45,448 bases of DNA, taken from contig LSSN01001061.1 of NCBI GenBank assembly GCA_001970855.1, positions 1 to 45,448 on the forward strand, read 5' to 3'. Within the stretch, counting starts at the first letter, position 1. Every line of letters begins with the position of its first letter. Below are positions 1 to 10,261 of the stretch, piece after piece. Below the pieces are notes generated by a model. It worked only from the letters and a program-made list of their open reading frames with translations, searched no databases and was not told where the DNA came from. Origin of the DNA: Smittium culicis. Taxonomy: Eukaryota > Kickxellomycota > Harpellomycetes > Harpellales > Legeriomycetaceae. Position numbers and translations under genes: made by a program.

Positions 1-391
1 TGAATATAACCTCAAGGGCGTCGATGTGGTTCCCTTTGAATTGGGCCCATGAGCAGCCGACTTTCATGTCGGAGCCGCCAGTGCAGAACTTCTTAAGGCA
101 GGCCATTTCACCTCCAAAAAGCATATGCTTGATGGAAACCTCCTTATACATACTCATATCAGTCAGATTTCCTTTTTTTCCTGCGTGGATTTTTTTAGCT
201 GAGCTTTTTTGCATTTTTTTGTTGTTAAGTTGTGATCTGGGATCATTGTTTACCCTATGTTGGTTATGAACCCTAGTATAATCAGTATTATTGCTGTTTT
301 GTACCTCATTTGTGCTGAATTGGGGGTCATTCCCCTTCACAACGTCGCTAAATAAGGTTCTAGCACGTATTACGGGCTTTCTAATGACCAT
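1..391 (-). CDS. Unidentified protein, 5' part only (runs off left edge)
   Basis: An open frame reads leftward from an ATG at 391 without a stop to base 1, giving 130 codons; the 3' end lies outside the window. It starts MVIRKPVIRARTLFSDVV. The first 80 or so residues are polar and Asn/Lys/Gln-rich and probably disordered. From about residue 88 the sequence looks folded, with a Cys/Trp/Gly-rich stretch (motifs ACLKKFC, MKVGCSW, GNHIDALEV). The base composition is clearly more GC-rich than the spacer beside it, which supports real coding. I do not recognise the family. It could be a cellular gene, or the first frame of a mobile element, since it sits next to an empty AT-rich spacer; nothing visible decides this. 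No introns are needed in the visible part. Confidence 0.55.
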   Translation of the reverse strand, partial: MVIRKPVIRARTLFSDVVKGNDPQFSTNEVQNSNNTDYTRVHNQHRVNNDPRSQLNNKKMQKSSAKKIHAGKKGNLTDMSMYKEVSIKHMLFGGEMACLKKFCTGGSDMKVGCSWAQFKGNHIDALEVIF

Positions 392-3300
392 AGTTAATTA
401 AATTGGTGTTTTTTTTGTGCTTTTATTTATTTTTTTAATTTTTTTTGTGTCGCAAATTAGTCGAAATAATCAAATTCATTAAATTCGGCGATTTGCGTAC
501 TTTTTTTTTTATGATTTGGCTAATTAAAACAGTGCACCAAACTTGGTCACTTACAATTTAAAAGAAATAGTTAAACTTTGTCTACAGAGACCAAACTCAT
601 ACCAAAATGTAGCTCTTTCTAAGTTCAACAAATTGGCATAAAATGCTATGACATAAACTATGCGTTCGATGGTTAGAGAGTTTTTTTTTTTAGAAGAAGC
701 GATAAAAAAGTGAATAGTAGATAATAAATAAAATTTTTATAAATTCTCTAATCCTATTGGTTCTCCCAAAAAAATTTTGAGAGAGAGTGTGTGCGTGCGT
801 GTGTATGTATCTTATTTTAAATTTTAGCAACACAAATTCAATAAATTTCTAAAACTTAAAATAATATATAGAATCTAACCTACTATAAATATCAGTAAAC
901 GATCTATAATTTTCGATATTTTTAATGTGGAAAATAGTTAGTTACGGTGAATTTTTTAGGTATAATTTATTTTGATTAATAATTAACATCAATTTCTGAT
1001 TTCTTAGAAAAATCAAAATCTAACAGCTTAAATATAAAAGGAAGCTTAACGATGAGCAAATAGTTAATTAAACATGCTCTGCCCTCCATAACCCCAATCA
1101 AAATGTCATATTTGTTGGGTTTATTGTTGTTGCTGACCAAAAGATATATAGAGTTAGCTTATTTAAAATCTAACTAAATTTATATTTATTAACTAGCCTA
1201 CTAGTATAGTTGTATAATTTTAAATACGTAAAAATTAAATAAAAAAGAGTTAAAAATTCTATTTAAATTAAAAGTAGAAATTGTAGTATACTAGCTATAA
1301 AAGTATAAGCTTAAAATTTCAGTAGTAATTTATCCTTAAATTAGAATTTTAATAAAGCATTTAACATTTCCTTTATAATACTTGGCGGATTTTGATTGAA
1401 TGATTACTTTTATATTACATTGTTTTTCATTTTATAAACTGATTTAAGTTATCATCACACAATACAAACGTACATTAATTTTTAGCAAATAAATATAATG
1501 GAAAATATGTATATTTCATTCATTTATAATATTTCCAGCCTAATTGCACTAAGCTATAACAAAGTGCTCTCATACTTCATAATCTCTTATAATATAACTT
1601 TTCTTCAAACCTTATTAACCGATCTATAATCAAGGAATATATTTTATACCTTTTAATCAAAATAAACTCTTCAAAAGTTAAAAAAAAAAGTTTTACTTTA
1701 ATTTTAGCGAGCTTTTTATACTCTAATGACGATTTTAAACCGCTAATATAATATTTTTTATTGTTTTTAATTTATTAAATCAAACAGCTATTCAATCATA
1801 TCACCATTTAAAAAACACTTTGATTCAGTTTTTTGAGTTAAAAAAGTCTCTGATTCTCTAAAAATTATAACCAACAGGTTTCTTTATAATTAATGATATG
1901 TAAATTCTATTAAAAGGGCTTTCCAATATGAACTCATTCTCCTAGGGAGCAGTTTGAAATTTTTTTTATAGTGTATTGCAAAAAATTACCCCAAATATTT
2001 TAAAGGAGTAAATAAATCATTTTTAATCAAAATACGCTTAAAAATTTTTGGAAAAGAGGCGAATTATTGGATTGATAGAAAAACTACGAGAAAAAGAAGA
2101 TATTTTTAGAATAAATAGGGCGTTTACAGCTATTAGTACCAGGAGCCCCCGTTTTAAAAATAATCTTTTGTCAGATCATTGGTCATAGTGATTGTAATTA
2201 CAGTTGAAGTAAAAATGTTATAATTTTATTCTTAGGTGTAAAATTTATATTGCTTTTGTTTAAAAGGTAATTCCAAAGTTTAACGAATATGCACACATTA
2301 GATAAATCTAACTTGTACATTTAGAGAATTCTTTTTCCACATAGGAAAAAATATATATAATTGATTTGTATAAACATCAAATATTTTTTTCACAAATAAA
2401 ATGAAAAATTTCTTATTTATATATTATTTACTTCATTACCAATACAATTTCCCGTTAAAAAAAATAGTATTTACTTTTTAATAAAAAAAAACAACAAATT
2501 AAGTACCAATTTTTTTTTTCGCTTATAAGAATATACTAAAAGAAAAGAACTCAAGTTTTAGAAAAATAATATCAGATATTTAAAAAAGAAATCTATAGCG
2601 TTTTATACTTTACTATTTTAAACAGATTTTAAAGTGTCTACCATTTTAGCATTGATAATTGAATTTGAAAATATGAAATTACAAGTGAATATTTAATGTT
2701 AAAAAAAAAAAAACAAAATAAAATATTTTTATCAGTTATCATATACCTAAGAACGAAATAACGCACATTTTCTAAAACTGCGGGGAGGAGTTGTGAGTTT
2801 TAAAAGAATTTAAACAAAGCTTGTATGATTTAAGAATAGTTAAAATTTACCCAATGGAAAAAAAATGTTAAAACACATACCTTATTTTTGTCATTGTTTT
2901 TTGCAACAACTTTTGTTCCGGATTAAATCTGATTTGCTTATTATGGACCCTGCTTATTGTAAAAACTTATGACTTATAAATAGCCTAATAAAGCCGGCAC
3001 CCTTAAAAATATTTGTATGTGGCAACTATATTATGAATATTCAAAAGTTTATTATTTTCTTGTTTTAAGTGAAATTTTTTTAGCACTTTAAATGTTTAGT
3101 TTTAGGGCGGAGAAAGATTTTCACCAAAAATTACACTCATCAATAACCAAAAATAATAGTTGCATATAATTTTTATAATTTTTATCTGGCCCTTTAAATC
3201 ATATCACATTCAAGGTTTTTTTAGTTTATGGGGTAAGTTATAAGTAAGACTAAAAATTACCGATAAAAAATAACATCCAATTAATCACAGATAAACTTTT

Positions 3301-4904
3301 AGATTTAAGAAAAGCTAAAAAAAAAGGTTTTGGATGCTCTTAAATAATCTCGCATATTCCTTTTATGATATTTTTTTTATCTAAAAATAACACCTTTAAA
3401 CCTAATTTTTTATCATTATTTCCTATAACAGCGTCATAGCAGACTATTTAAACATTTTTTTTAATAATGATACAAAAAAAAAAAAAGATAACAGTCCATA
3501 CAGCAAAAGTAGTTTTTTTAAATTTTTTTAAATAATATATCAAAAAATAATATCTGAGCCTATAAATTCATTTGGTGAATTTATATTAATTATCTATACT
3601 AACACAAGAAAATGAATCCTGTTATTAAACAAAAATATATAGACAGTTGGTTACTAACTTCCTCCCCTCACAAACTAGTTGTTTTTTTTAAAGAAAAGAA
3701 AAACAGAAATGTCTTGAATTTTACTAGTCCCGCGATTTTTTTTTTGTTTGATAATTATTTGCCTTGTTTTAAAATTATGTGTATCCTTATTTAGAGGCTC
3801 ATGAATAAATATCATCTACTCAGAATACTAAATATACGATTCTTGTTTTCTATATTTAAATATACGACTATCGAAAGTTGAATTTTATATATCACCAAAT
3901 ACAAATTTAGATTATCATAATACCCACACTATTCGCATTAATTCGCTTCTATTTATATTAATAAGATTTACCTACTGATATTTTTAAAGGAATACCATTC
4001 CTTTCAAATAGATAACTTTGTGCTTCCAGTATTTCTTTCCTTTCTACATTTCGTTTTCTGAGCGAATACAATTCACTATAAAACAATATATAAATTAGAA
4101 TAGTCGTAGAATAGGTATATATAGAAATAGCTAGGCTTAATGTAAATAAACCAACTTTAAAACACCTATTTTATAGCTACACACAAAATAAAAACTCATA
4201 TTAAGTATGCTCATCATATAAATTTTCTACATCATCTTTTTTTCACTCTAAAAATACTTACTAAAATAACACATACCCTTTATCTATTAGAAACCTCCTC
4301 AATCTAACACTGAATCATAAAATCCTTATAAAAATAAAAGGTTTTTCTATTTTGCATTTTTTTTCATAATCACAAATCCCTATATAATACAAACCTTTCC
4401 TAATATATACATACTCTAGATTTATATAAATTTATAAAAAATATCCTTTAAAACAAATTACTTGATATTCATTAGCAGCCCCTTCATACACTTTAATTCC
4501 TTTAGCAGCGCATATCATTTAAAATCACATTCTGTTTTTAATCCCTTTACTTTAGTTCTGTCGCATTTTATATAGGATAAATTTTATACATTCTAGAATT
4601 AAAAAAATTTATAATTTTTATTTTTTTTTGAAAATAACATTAAATAGAGCAGATAAATTTAAGAATAGCTCTTCATAGCTTGTCTTATATAATTATATTA
4701 TACACGGCTTATATTTTAGAAATATACCCTCAAACAAATAGAGTAAATAAACAGAAAAAAAATATTATTATAATAAATATAGACGGTACTAGAATTTATA
4801 AATTTATCATTTTCGATTCCAAAAAATTGTTTCAAAAGCCAATTAATTCAAAGGAAGAATTCAGAAGAAATCTATTTTACTCTGGTTTAGATACCACTGA
4901 AATT
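392..4904. other. AT-rich spacer, no gene seen
   Basis: About 4.5 kb of very AT-rich DNA with many A and T homopolymers. It lies between the leftward partial gene and the rightward Skt5-like gene, so it must carry both promoters. The longest ATG frame (3612-3794, 60 codons) has no recognisable content and looks like chance. A short purine/alternating stretch (GAGAGAGAG then GTGTGCGTGCGTGTGTATGTAT) lies at about 780-810. I see no tRNA, transposon ends or long repeats. Confidence 0.6.
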
Positions 4905-7900
4905 ATGAAAAGTCAAGAAGGATTTGAGGTCGTTATTAATAATTCCACAACTCCCGAAAATATGCCTAGGTCAAATAGAATAGGCAAAGAAGATAGTCCC
5001 AACAACAGTGATAGTGGGTGTGAACTAGAAAAAATTAAATGTAAAGGGAAACCTGTCTTTGCTAAAAAGAATCCACTCAAAGCGTCTATCGATATGAATA
5101 AAACCGTAACAGAGATAGATAAACCAAAAAATCTCATAAAAAATGAATTTGATTGTTTAGAAACACAGTTACACAAACCAGAGTCTACTAAAGTTGACCT
5201 AATTAAAGGATCAAAAGATGTATCAAAAAAAATTAAAGAAAAAAGCTCAAATAAGAGTATGAATGAAACATTTATTGTTAACAAAATAACTATATCTGAG
5301 GCAGTATACATTCCTTTAAACGATACAAATCCCGCAAATAGTAAAAAAATCAAAAAGATAAATAGAGCTATTAGCGGGGTCAAGTCTGCATTAAAGCTAA
5401 GTAACTCGAAAAATAAAACCGATAATCCAGCGCAAAATTTTGTAATAAAAAATGTTAGTAAACATTCTTTTGCTGAAAACTTTAATTTCAAGGATGAACT
5501 TGAAATATCTAACAAAAAAAATGTATACAATGACCGAATTTCTGATACTGCAGATGAATCATGTAATGTAAATAGCAATTCAAATTTAGAAATCAATACT
5601 ATAAATCAAAAAGATAGAAAATTTCTTACCATGAAACCAGATGAAAATGCTTTTGATCCGAACAAAAACAATTGTAACATATCTTCGACATCTAATTTAA
5701 TCAAATATGCTATCAGCAACGATGATAATTCTGCAGACAAAAATATATATAATAGTACTTATTGTGATGATCAAACTCAAAAAAATAGTATTGATGACAA
5801 CAGTAGCAAAGATGATTTCAAAAAACTCGAAGCTTTGCCAACTACTAGCGTGGTTGGAATTTTGAAGCCAGAAAAACGCACAATTCTTCAGCTAGAAACT
5901 GAGGCTTTGGATGAAATCAACATAGTTTCAGAACCGAACTTCAAAAAAGATATTATTGGAAATTCTAGTCCATCAGACTCTGAAGAGAATACAGTTGGTT
6001 TAGATGAAACTATAAATGATTGCCAATATTCAGAAAAATCACTAAGTTCTGAAGTTGAGATAAATGAGTACGAATTTATTAATTTAAGTCATAGCTTTGA
6101 GATGGCTAGCCCGTCTTTAATTGATTTTGGAGATGGCTCTAAAGGTAGAAACTCCGCAGATTCCATAAAAGATGAGCAAAAAAGTGAATCAAAAATAGGA
6201 ATTTCGTCACCAAGTACAATAGGGTCAGGCGAATCAATTGAAAATCAATTGTATTTGCAAAAAAATCCTCTCCAAGCAGAATCTGGTTCGATACATTACC
6301 CAAATTCTATTAATACTACAAAAGAGCATAAAAAAAATGATGATGAGCATATTCGAATTAATCAAAGTGGAAATGACCTCGATAATCAAATAAAGGGCTC
6401 AAGGAGAATAAATTTCAAAAAATACAATGTTAGTGATAACAATTACAGAAGTTCTTACTCAGCCTCGACATTAAGAAACTCGATTTATATGTCGAATTTG
6501 ATCAACAGCCCAAACCAACATAGCCCAAGGATTTCCGGTTATTATCCAGGAGTATCAAACTCAATTGCTTCAAGCGTAGACACTCTAAAAATATATAGAC
6601 AAAACGCAGAAAAATCAAAAAATTTGGAAACACAATTTTTATTTGCTAAGCTATTAATTCAAACAGTTGAACAGCTAGTTGAGCAAAAGTTGCAGCTTGA
6701 AAATTTTCAAGAGTCTAGTATCAGTACCGTTAGCAAAGAACTAAACACTGGAGATTCCATTGCAAATAAAAAAAGTATGCTGAGATTTTTTATCGGCTCA
6801 AATAAAAAAAATCAGTTATCAAGAGAATCTTGTAACAATAGCAGCAATTTTTCAAGAAATAAAAAAATTGATGAAATTAAAAACCATCCTTCTATTGCTC
6901 AAATCGGCAATAACACTGCTAACAACAATAGTGCCTTTGATTTAAAAGCTGTTAAAAGTCAAGGAACTAAATTTAATTCTCCAAAAAACAAAAATGGGAT
7001 CAGTATTGGAGACAAATATACAACTTTTGATGCTGATATTCATGATAGCACTCTAGTTGTTAATGAACCAAGCTCAGTTGTAGAAAAGGCCAAAAAAACG
7101 TCTTTATTTTCAAAGATTTTAAACGTAATGAAATTAAAGAAAAAAGTCAAATCCAATGTAGGTTTAGATAAAAATATTGTAATAAACTCGCAGGTATTTT
7201 TTGATGACTACAAAAGTTTTGGTGCAAATGAACCTAGTTTTGATAATAGAAACACAAGAATAAATACACATACTGGAAAAATATCAAAAAATGATATATC
7301 CAACCCTTTGTTTGATAAGTCGCCTAGCATTAGCATCGGTGACCAAGGATCATCCCACGATACAAGTTACGAATCCGGGTCGAAATCTAATATCAATTTC
7401 AGAAATAACACCAAGGCAGATTCAACAACAAAAAGCACCCTTTTTTCTACATATACAGATGCATCAGGTACTTTTTGCTCTCCAGAAATGAGCAAGAGCT
7501 TTGTGGGATCGCCTGCAATGAATCCAAACATGATCAAAGAAACTAATATTAATGAACTGAAAAGCGAGGCTGTATATTGGATAAAGAAACTTGACCGCGC
7601 GAACGTAGTTGGAGCAACATTTATTTACGCTACTTGGCTTGAGAAAGGTGATTTTGGCTTAGAAAAAAATGTAAATAGAGCAAACGACTATTTTGTAAAT
7701 GCTGCAAAGCACCACCACCCATTGGCAAACTATAAGGTCGGAAGGTTCTATGAACAAAAAAAGATATTCAGCAGATGTTTAGCCTATTATAATGTTGCTG
7801 CAAGTATTGGGGACCAGAGTGCGAATTATCGACTTGGTATGAGCTACTTGATAGGAGATTTAGGTCTAAGTAAGAACTACAAGCTGGCAATAATGCATTT

Positions 7901-8825
7901 AAAACGCGCCCTTTGCGAACCTACAAAGAACAATGTCGTAAATAGAGGTATTAAAAGTAGTGGCGCAATTATTGGAGATAGGAACAGTTACATTTCAAAC
8001 AATTTAAGATATAGTATATTTTCTAGTACAGCTTTGCAACAGGGCTCAAGCCGCGACAGTAGCGTTATTGACATACGGACCCATAGCATGGCATTCTTAA
8101 ACCCCTCAGTTAACAGCTTCGCTTGCTATAAATCTGATATACTTAGCCAAGATATCACTAGCGAATCACAACTACAATGTGCATACGTTTTAGGTATTGT
8201 GTATCTTGGAGAATACCCAAATAAGGATATTTACCAGCATGTATTCGAGGATTTCGAAGAGGCGATAAAACTTATAACCATAGCTGCAGTTAATGGACTG
8301 AGTAAAGCTCAGTTCAAATTGGGTTCGTGCTATGAATTTGGAAGCTATGGAGTTCAGATGGATAAGCATCTATGCTTCTATTATTACCAATTGGCAGCAA
8401 ACAGTGGTCATAAAATGGCTCAGCTTTCGCTTTCTACATTATACTTAACAGGAATAGATAACTTTTTGGATTCTGATGATAGCTTGGCATTCTACTGGTG
8501 CCAAAAATCAGCAGCAATTTCTACAGGTAACGATAAAAAAAAAAGAAATAGAAAAAAGGAGTTCAACACCGAAGGGGCATTCGATTTTGAATACTTGGAC
8601 CTATTTAATTGCTTTGATAGTGAATATCATTATGCTCAGTTTGGCTTAGGCCACTTTTACGAATTTGGAATCGGGACTGATAAAAATGAAGAACTTAGCA
8701 TTTATTGGTATAAACGCGCAGCTTATAATGGAAATGTAGATGCAAACAGAGTTTTAAAGGGGAAAAAAGTTAAAGCGCCTAAAAAAAAGGGATTTTTTAT
8801 AAAAAGAAAAGCGCAAGAAATTTAG
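4905..8825 (+). CDS. SKT5: Skt5/Chs4-type chitin synthase regulator with Sel1 repeats
   Basis: Single-exon gene, 1306 residues from the first in-frame ATG at 4905. The same frame is open back to 4680 without an ATG, so an upstream exon is possible (a TTTAG acceptor-like site lies just before 4891). Residues 1 to about 570 are Ser/Asn/Lys-rich and look disordered. A helix ETQFLFAKLLIQTVEQ (about 575-590) resembles the start of the Skt5/Chs4 core. After about 290 low-complexity residues the core resumes at EAVYWIKKL (about 888), followed by about seven Sel1-like repeats, with motifs such as YATWLEKGDFGL, YRLGMSYLIGDLGL, FKLGSCYEFG, LSTLYLTG and GLGHFYEFGIG, to about 1295. Skt5/Chs4 proteins activate and localise chitin synthase at the plasma membrane or septum; that role is inferred from the repeat pattern. 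The tail is lysine-rich and ends AQEI, so the C-terminal prenylation box of yeast Skt5 is absent. The gene is much longer than yeast Skt5, mostly from disordered sequence. Confidence 0.8.
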   Translation: MKSQEGFEVVINNSTTPENMPRSNRIGKEDSPNNSDSGCELEKIKCKGKPVFAKKNPLKASIDMNKTVTEIDKPKNLIKNEFDCLETQLHKPESTKVDLIKGSKDVSKKIKEKSSNKSMNETFIVNKITISEAVYIPLNDTNPANSKKIKKINRAISGVKSALKLSNSKNKTDNPAQNFVIKNVSKHSFAENFNFKDELEISNKKNVYNDRISDTADESCNVNSNSNLEINTINQKDRKFLTMKPDENAFDPNKNNCNISSTSNLIKYAISNDDNSADKNIYNSTYCDDQTQKNSIDDNSSKDDFKKLEALPTTSVVGILKPEKRTILQLETEALDEINIVSEPNFKKDIIGNSSPSDSEENTVGLDETINDCQYSEKSLSSEVEINEYEFINLSHSFEMASPSLIDFGDGSKGRNSADSIKDEQKSESKIGISSPSTIGSGESIENQLYLQKNPLQAESGSIHYPNSINTTKEHKKNDDEHIRINQSGNDLDNQIKGSRRINFKKYNVSDNNYRSSYSASTLRNSIYMSNLINSPNQHSPRISGYYPGVSNSIASSVDTLKIYRQNAEKSKNLETQFLFAKLLIQTVEQLVEQKLQLENFQESSISTVSKELNTGDSIANKKSMLRFFIGSNKKNQLSRESCNNSSNFSRNKKIDEIKNHPSIAQIGNNTANNNSAFDLKAVKSQGTKFNSPKNKNGISIGDKYTTFDADIHDSTLVVNEPSSVVEKAKKTSLFSKILNVMKLKKKVKSNVGLDKNIVINSQVFFDDYKSFGANEPSFDNRNTRINTHTGKISKNDISNPLFDKSPSISIGDQGSSHDTSYESGSKSNINFRNNTKADSTTKSTLFSTYTDASGTFCSPEMSKSFVGSPAMNPNMIKETNINELKSEAVYWIKKLDRANVVGATFIYATWLEKGDFGLEKNVNRANDYFVNAAKHHHPLANYKVGRFYEQKKIFSRCLAYYNVAASIGDQSANYRLGMSYLIGDLGLSKNYKLAIMHLKRALCEPTKNNVVNRGIKSSGAIIGDRNSYISNNLRYSIFSSTALQQGSSRDSSVIDIRTHSMAFLNPSVNSFACYKSDILSQDITSESQLQCAYVLGIVYLGEYPNKDIYQHVFEDFEEAIKLITIAAVNGLSKAQFKLGSCYEFGSYGVQMDKHLCFYYYQLAANSGHKMAQLSLSTLYLTGIDNFLDSDDSLAFYWCQKSAAISTGNDKKKRNRKKEFNTEGAFDFEYLDLFNCFDSEYHYAQFGLGHFYEFGIGTDKNEELSIYWYKRAAYNGNVDANRVLKGKKVKAPKKKGFFIKRKAQEI

Positions 8826-9171
8826 TAGATTAGTGAAATTGGTAAAATTCCTTCTCCTTTAGTAGTGACGTTACATGCAATCGCCTCATAAGAGTTATTT
8901 TACATCAAGTATGAACTCGCAAAATAGGGGAAATAAAATAACCTTATATTTATTTAAAAAAAAATTTATAGCCTTAATAACATTTGGGTTGAAAGTAAAG
9001 TTTAACCTGCATTCTTTTTCTAAAAAAATTTAAAAAAGATCTTTATTAATTCCTAAGAAATAAAATTGTAAAAAAAGTTACAATTGCTGTATAAGTATGA
9101 TTCATGCCAAGTAGAAAGCAATTTAATAAAAATTTAAACGACTTATTCGTTTATTTTGATTTGATCATCTT
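8826..9171. terminator. Shared 3' region between convergent genes
   Basis: About 350 bases between the stop of the Skt5-like gene and the stop of the leftward membrane-protein gene. It is AT-rich with several AATAAA-like words (for example around 8933 and 9058 on the plus strand). It presumably holds the 3' ends and polyadenylation signals of both transcripts. No further feature is seen. Confidence 0.4.
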
Positions 9172-10261
9172 TTAACTCCATCTCTTTTCATTATATTTGT
9201 AATCAGAATTTTGATTATCATAGCTTCTACTATCGTCTTTTCGGGTCTCGTTGTTGATTCTATCCCAGCTTTCTTCGGGAGTAGAGATACTCTTTTTTTC
9301 CCATGGATCTACAAAACCATCTGTGTTAACTGCTTTATAATAAATAAAATAAAATTATATAATATAATATAATATAATACAGTATAGTATAGTATAGTAT
9401 AGCATATATGGTAGGATTACACTAGAGTAAATATAATAATAATAGCAAATACCTCCTTGATCGAAAGAATCTGAACTCTCTTGTGGAGTTGAAGGGGGAA
9501 GCTTTGAGAAATCAGGCCTTCTGGTTGGTAGCATCGATTTATCGGCATTGCTTCCTCTGCTTTTCTCAACCTCGGCTCTTCATAAATAAGGTGGGATTAT
9601 TAGAAGTTGTCTCAAATATTTGTATTCTAAAATGAATGCTCGTACAATTAAAGGTAATAATTTATGATAATTTTACCTTATATCTCTCATTGCTTGTTTG
9701 ATGTTTACATAATCGTCATTTGTACTAAATGATCTTAGGGATGAAAAAAGTCCATATATGGAGCCCATTCGATAGGTCATTGAAGCACCGACTGCAGAAA
9801 AAATATTTTTTACATTATTATATTTAGAATAAATTTCTCTTGTAAAAAAATAAGATGATTAAACTTACATCCTGCTGCTATACATTTCGCAATTTTTCCT
9901 TTTCTTCTTGCTATTCAAAATATTGTATACAGCATTTTATAAATATCTGTAGATATATAAAACATTAGAAAAAGATATTAAAATAACAATGGCGAAGAGA
10001 CAACAATTTACTTAGGTAGAGACCACCAGCTAAACCCAAAACACCGCCTGTAATCGCTAAGGAAACAAAATAATAATTAGATTAAACTATTATTTAGTAA
10101 AATTGTGAATATAAAAAAAGCAAATTTGAATAACATCTCTTCTTACAATATATACTTATTTTTGATCGAGCATTCGAAAGAGCATCTAACTCGGACTGCT
10201 TATGTCCACCTTTAAGTATTTGCTTTTCGATAACATCAATGGCATCTGTAGGTCGAGACAT
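9172..10261 (-). CDS. Small glycine-rich membrane protein, possibly OCIA-like; six exons
   Basis: Hand-spliced exons, in transcript order: 10261-10147, 10056-10012, 9910-9869, 9791-9677, 9577-9453, 9332-9172. All junctions keep phase and give about 200 residues, starting MSRPTDAIDVIEKQIL and ending YNEKRWS. Exon 1 could also end at 10156 (GTATAT donor); both choices stay in frame, but GTAAGA at 10146 is the better donor. Other donors are GTAAAT, GTAAGT, GTAAAA and GTATTT. The middle holds two short Gly-rich hydrophobic segments (TGGVLGLAGGLYL and IAAGFGASMTYRMGSIYG) separated by a basic RRKGK turn, a hairpin-like layout as in small mitochondrial inner-membrane proteins. The layout recalls OCIA-domain proteins, but I cannot confirm that. 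The C-terminal 90 residues are polar with short proline/tryptophan motifs (DPWEKK, ESWDRINNE). Intron 5 carries pentanucleotide repeats. Confidence 0.7.
9349..9405. repeat. Compound pentanucleotide microsatellite in an intron
   Basis: Inside the last intron of the small membrane-protein gene. A run of AATAT units on the plus strand passes into a run of AGTAT units through a single-base change, for about 10 units in all. It does not affect the coding model. Confidence 0.7.

Noticed and set aside
3612..3794. 60-codon plus-strand frame in the left spacer
   Set aside because: Low-complexity content in AT-rich DNA, no flanking support; expected by chance.
4913..5596. 227-codon minus-strand frame opposite the Skt5-like gene
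   Set aside because: It is an antisense shadow of the Ser/Lys-rich coding sequence, giving a Leu/Phe-rich product without family features.
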